Assembly: GCF_013359685.1 (NCBI RefSeq)
Contig: NZ_JABFMV010000001.1
Location: forward strand, 500,858-564,857
Source: Leifsonia sp. C5G2
GTDB lineage: Bacteria > Actinomycetota > Actinomycetes > Actinomycetales > Microbacteriaceae
Reading direction: 5' to 3'
Length of the DNA stretch: 64,000 nt
Below are positions 60,724-64,000 of the stretch, in pieces. Within the stretch, counting starts at the first letter, position 1. The number at the start of each line of letters is the position of its first letter. A program made the position numbers and the translations under genes. The notes below the pieces were generated by a model. That model worked only from the letters and a program-made list of their open reading frames with translations, was not told the DNA's origin and made no database searches.

Positions 60724-61941
60724 ATGTCCGAATCGAGCGGCGTCGCGTCCGCCAGCGCCGGGGCAGCCGACCTGCTCCGGCTATTGCGCGACGGGGAACC
60801 GCGCACCCGCGCCCAGATCGGCGCGCAGACCGGCTGGGCCCGCGCCACCGTGGACAGCCGCGTTGAGACTCTGCGATCTGCGGGATTGGCCACGATCGAG
60901 TCGGTCCAGTCCACGGGCGGCCGCCCATCGACGCGCTTCCAGCTCGTTCCGGAGAGCCGCCTCATCGTCGCAGCCGACATCGGGCACACCCACCGCGTGA
61001 TCGGCCTCACCGACCTGCTCGGTCGGGTACTGGCCCAGCGGCGAATCGAGGCGGACATCGAGGACGGCCCCGAGGTCGTCCTCGACTGGTGCGTCGACAC
61101 CGCCGTCGAGCTCGCCCGCGATCTGGGCCGCGCGCCTCACGACCTCGCCGCGGTCGGCGTCGGACTCCCCAGTCCAGTGGAGTTCGAGACTGGCCGGCCG
61201 TTCAACCCCGTCGGAATGCGCGGCTGGACCAACTTCGACGTCCCCGGGTATGTCAGCCGGCGGCTGGACGTCCCGGTGCTCGTGGACAACGACGCCAACC
61301 TCATGGCGCTCGGCGAGCAGTCCCGCGCGTTTGCGGACCAGCGCGACCTCATCTTCATCAAGATCACCGCCAGCGGGCTCGGCGCCGGCGTCATCGCCGG
61401 CGGCGCCCTGCAGCGCGGCGGCTGGGGTATCGCGGGCGACATCGGTCACGTGCCGGTGCCGCGCGGTGCGGGCATTCCGTGCGAGTGCGGCAACACCGGC
61501 TGCGTCGCCAAGGTCGCATCGCTCTCCGCTATAGCGGACGCCATCCGCCAGGCGGGCATCGAGGTGCGCGACGACCGCCACGACGTCCCAGTGCTGGTCG
61601 CAGACGGCGTCGTCGAGGCGATTTACGCCGTCCGTCAGGCGGGACGCGACATCGGTGACCTCCTGATCGGCTCGGTGAGCCTGATGAACCCGTCCCTCAT
61701 CGTGGTCGGCGGCGATTGGGGCCAGTCGGCCGAGCACCTCATCGCGGGCATCCGCGAAGTCGTCTACGCTCGCGCGCTCCCCCTAGCAACCGAGCACCTG
61801 AGCATCGTCGCGTCCCGCACCGGTGACGACGCGGCTCTCGTCGGTGCCGGGACGCTCGCCACGGACGCCGTCATCAGCCCCGAAGGCGTTCGGGCGGCGT
61901 TGCAGGCGAAAGAACGGCGCCCGGTCGCAGCCGCGAACTGA
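60724..61941 (+). CDS. ROK family transcriptional regulator (second ROK island)
   Basis: This 405-residue protein has a winged helix at about residues 15-65 (ADLLRLLRDGEPRTRAQIG and the helix WARATVDSRVETLRSAG), then a ROK domain: ADIGHTHRVIGL, DNDANLMALGE and the zinc site CECGNTGCVAKVAS. It is divergent from the Gfo/Idh-TIM-importer operon and is its probable repressor. The effector is unknown. Confidence 0.92.
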   Translation: MSESSGVASASAGAADLLRLLRDGEPRTRAQIGAQTGWARATVDSRVETLRSAGLATIESVQSTGGRPSTRFQLVPESRLIVAADIGHTHRVIGLTDLLGRVLAQRRIEADIEDGPEVVLDWCVDTAVELARDLGRAPHDLAAVGVGLPSPVEFETGRPFNPVGMRGWTNFDVPGYVSRRLDVPVLVDNDANLMALGEQSRAFADQRDLIFIKITASGLGAGVIAGGALQRGGWGIAGDIGHVPVPRGAGIPCECGNTGCVAKVASLSAIADAIRQAGIEVRDDRHDVPVLVADGVVEAIYAVRQAGRDIGDLLIGSVSLMNPSLIVVGGDWGQSAEHLIAGIREVVYARALPLATEHLSIVASRTGDDAALVGAGTLATDAVISPEGVRAALQAKERRPVAAAN

Positions 61942-62036
61942 GGGCGATTCGGACGCACGCGCATCCCGGAGCGGTCGAATCCGAGGGCATGAACCGTAGC
62001 CCGTAGAATTTCTAGCCCGGCTAGGGATATTCTTCG

Positions 62037-62057
62037 GCCAGGGTCTCGAACCCTGGC
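62037..62057 (+). promoter_or_regulatory. Leader hairpin directly before the MDR gene at 62072
   Basis: gccaggg (62037-62043) and ccctggc (62051-62057) form a perfect 7-bp stem that ends next to the Shine-Dalgarno GGAAGGAG. Just upstream lies ctagcccggctag (62012-62024). These may control translation or bind a regulator. Confidence 0.4.
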
Positions 62058-62071
62058 GGAAGGAGCATCCG

Positions 62072-63061
62072 ATGGCGAAGAAGCCCGAGGTGATCACGGT
62101 CTTCGAGTACGACCGCAACGGGGACGTGGACGTACTCGAGAAGCGCACGCGCCCCCTCCCCGAGCCCGGCCCGGACGAGGTGCTGGTCGAGGTGATCTCG
62201 ACCGGCATCAGCCACATCGACGGCTTCATCCGGAGCGGTCGTGAGGAGGCGTGGGCCGACGAGCCGTTCCCGCGGGGTTCCGGCAGCGACTTCGCGGGGA
62301 TCGTCGTCACCGGTGACGAGGGCGGACGGTTCCGCCGCGGCGCCGAGGTCATCGGCCATGTTCGCACCGGAGCTCACGCGACCCACATCGTCGTACCGGT
62401 CGGCGCACTCGTACCGAAGCCGCCGCATGTGGCATGGGAAGTCGCCGGCGGGTTGTACCTGGCGGGCGTCACCGCGCTCGACACCCTGGACGACTTGCGG
62501 ATCGGACCCGACGACATCGTTGTGATCTCGGCCGCGGCCGGGGGCGTCGGCAGCATCGAGGCGCAGCTGGCGAAGCACCGCGGCGCTTACGTGATCGGCA
62601 CCTGCGGCGACCGAAATTTCGACTACCTTCGTCAGCTCGGAATCAAGCCGGTGCGATACGGAGAAGCGATCGAGGACCGGATCCGCGAGCAGGCGCCCGG
62701 CAGGGTCACTGTGCTGATCGACAACTTCGGCCAGGACGGCCGTGCCCTGGCCGAGTCACTCGGCGTCCCGGCAGCCCGCTACCGGTCGAGCGAAGACCGC
62801 CGCGGTATCGAGCTCAAGCTGCTGCAGGAGGACCCGGAATCTGTCGCCCACGGCACCGCACAGCTCGCCCGGCTGTCCGAGCTGGCCGAGGAGCGCGCGT
62901 TCACGCTGCTCATCTCGGGCTTCTACCCGCTCGACGAGATCAAGTACGCCTACGACGACCTGCAGAATCTGCACTCCCGCGGCAAGATCGTGCTCGGCAC
63001 TCATCCCGTCACCACCTACCGCACCCTCAAGGCCCGCGACGTCCAAGAGGCCCGGGACTGA
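62072..63061 (+). CDS. NAD(P)-dependent MDR oxidoreductase
   Basis: The 329-residue protein starts at ATG 62072 with GGAAGGAG upstream. It has the MDR fold: VLVEVISTGISHIDGFIRSG, GSGSDFAGIVV, the nucleotide loop VVISAAAGGVGSIEAQLAK and GKIVLGTHPV near the end. There are no zinc-binding cysteines, so it is of the quinone-reductase type. It is not obviously linked to the sugar islands. Confidence 0.88.
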   Translation: MAKKPEVITVFEYDRNGDVDVLEKRTRPLPEPGPDEVLVEVISTGISHIDGFIRSGREEAWADEPFPRGSGSDFAGIVVTGDEGGRFRRGAEVIGHVRTGAHATHIVVPVGALVPKPPHVAWEVAGGLYLAGVTALDTLDDLRIGPDDIVVISAAAGGVGSIEAQLAKHRGAYVIGTCGDRNFDYLRQLGIKPVRYGEAIEDRIREQAPGRVTVLIDNFGQDGRALAESLGVPAARYRSSEDRRGIELKLLQEDPESVAHGTAQLARLSELAEERAFTLLISGFYPLDEIKYAYDDLQNLHSRGKIVLGTHPVTTYRTLKARDVQEARD

Positions 63062-63291
63062 CCCTGACGTCAGCGCCGACGCCGAACTGACGGCTGATGA
63101 AGCAGCCATGTCGAGTACCGTGACGACCACCCGTTCGCGCTCGAGCATGAAGATGATGCCCTTGTCGATCGATGGGCCTCGTCGTTGATCTGCGACGGCC
63201 CCGCAGCTTCGTCAGAGATGCCCTGATGGATCACACATCTCCCCGTTCTCAAATTCGATAGCGATACCGAGTGGTGCCCCCACACCACCTC

Positions 63292-64000
63292 TCACTGTCT
63301 CCAGAGCTCGACCTTGTCGAAGGACGCCCATTGATTCGGGGAGGCGTTGGAGTAGGCGCCGATCGTGATGCTGCCGGAGGTGACGACGATCCCGGCGATA
63401 CTCAGCCGCCGCCAGTTCGGATATCCGAGCCCCGGTGTCGATGCGGTCAACTCCGGCGCCCCGGCCGCGTACCCCTTGGCAGACAGGAAGCTCGCCGCTT
63501 GGCCTCCTCCTCCCTCGGCCCAGGCCGTGAGCGTGTATGTGCCGTTGGGGACGGTGACGGTCTGGCCGGTGTAGACCTCGTATGCGGTCGCCTTGTAGTG
63601 GCTGAGTCGTGTCGCGCCGTTGAAGGCGTCGGCTTCGGTGTAGTCGGCGTCGGCGCTGGTGCCCGCCGATCCTGGCCAGGTGCTCCAGCTGCCGGGCGAC
63701 TGCGTTGGTCCGGAGGCGTCGAAGTCGCCGTTCGGCACTGAGATGTCCGAGATGGAGTCGTAGACGGGTTGGGCACCCGTCGACAGGTCGAGAGCGTCCA
63801 GCTGCACGTAGCCTCCGCCGGTCGCGGGCTTGGTCAACCGGATCGTGTTGCTGCCCGCTGCCAGCACCACCGGGATCTGAACGATGTTCCGCGAGAACTG
63901 CCCCCACCCCTCGGTGCGCGGGAAGGCCACGGTCGCCTTCGCTGACCCGTTCACGGCCAGCTGCAGGCTGCTCGTCGCAGTGGTTCCGTTCGCGAACGAC
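63292..64000 (-). CDS. C-terminal part of a secreted protein with carbohydrate-binding modules (5' end outside window)
   Basis: The reverse strand is open from the right edge to a stop at 63292, about 236 residues. The first part (SFANGTTATSSLQLAVNG, then GGYVQLDALDLS) is a CBM6/35-like beta-sandwich. The second (DISVPNGDFDASGPTQSP to DKVELWRQ) is another beta-sandwich of the CBM4/22-like kind, resembling the C-terminal module of the beta-helix protein at 23918. The catalytic part must lie beyond the window. It is probably a secreted glycoside hydrolase or lyase. Confidence 0.8.
   Translation of the reverse strand, partial: SFANGTTATSSLQLAVNGSAKATVAFPRTEGWGQFSRNIVQIPVVLAAGSNTIRLTKPATGGGYVQLDALDLSTGAQPVYDSISDISVPNGDFDASGPTQSPGSWSTWPGSAGTSADADYTEADAFNGATRLSHYKATAYEVYTGQTVTVPNGTYTLTAWAEGGGGQAASFLSAKGYAAGAPELTASTPGLGYPNWRRLSIAGIVVTSGSITIGAYSNASPNQWASFDKVELWRQ

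Noticed and set aside
63107-63226. An open stretch of about 39 codons reading HVEYRDDHPFALEHEDDALV without a start codon
   Set aside because: Its composition looks protein-like, but it is short, start-less, preceded by two stops and has no recognisable family. It may be a gene remnant; evidence is too thin for a feature.
1-64000. CRISPR arrays, insertion sequences, phage genes and rRNA
   Set aside because: No regularly spaced repeats, transposase or integrase motifs, or ribosomal RNA segments were seen on reading both strands.

Overview
This is a very GC-rich actinobacterial chromosome segment. The ATGA/GTGA start-stop overlaps, the frequent GTG starts, the LacI/ROK-controlled sugar islands and the CUT1-type importers without their own ATPases point to a soil- or plant-associated Actinomycetota, most likely Microbacteriaceae. 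That placement is inference; there is no rRNA or marker gene here. No CRISPR array, transposase or complete tRNA was seen.

Layout. (1) 1-3556: a GNAT acetyltransferase cut by the left edge, a four-gene membrane module built around a b6-type cytochrome b, and a TatA-like gene. (2) 3611-16221: an inulin/fructan locus with two paralogous LacI regulators, a secreted two-lectin GH32 enzyme, a GH91 inulin fructotransferase/DFA-III hydrolase-type enzyme preceded by a detached Tat-leader ORF, a CUT1 importer, a GH172 (DUF2961) enzyme and a cytoplasmic GH32. Six copies of one operator (core AAACGTTT) tie it together. (3) 16261-23879: a LacI regulator, ADP-ribosylglycohydrolase, nucleoside hydrolase, CUT1 importer and ribokinase in one operon, probably for riboside uptake. 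(4) 23918-25753: a secreted beta-helix protein, then a terminator and a fragment resembling a tRNA 3' end. (5) 25902-34156: an operon of two GH127 enzymes with an importer, and a divergent LacI regulator. (6) 34221-49587: fourteen co-oriented genes behind a ROK regulator. They encode a GMC oxidoreductase, two RbsABC-like importers, two TIM-barrel isomerases, two Gfo/Idh oxidoreductases, a zinc alcohol dehydrogenase, a ROK kinase and NagB. (7) 49759-55032: small housekeeping and detoxification genes (ArsR/SRPBCC/RibD-like, VOC, TetR with a quinone-oxidoreductase-like MDR) and one gene remnant. (8) 55100-61941: a second ROK-governed island with a Gfo/Idh, a TIM barrel and a CUT1 importer. (9) 62072-64000: an MDR oxidoreductase and the C-terminal part of a secreted protein with carbohydrate-binding modules.

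How it works together. Every island has the same logic: a local repressor, an operator just downstream of or overlapping the promoter, a lipoprotein-dependent importer and the enzymes for its cargo. The best-supported pathway is fructan use: secreted GH32 (and perhaps GH91) attacks fructan outside, short fructans or difructose anhydrides are imported, and GH91/GH172/GH32 open and hydrolyse them inside. The ROK island at 34-49 kb looks like an oxidation-isomerisation route for a glycoside or cyclitol that ends in an amino-sugar phosphate. Its substrate cannot be read from the sequence.
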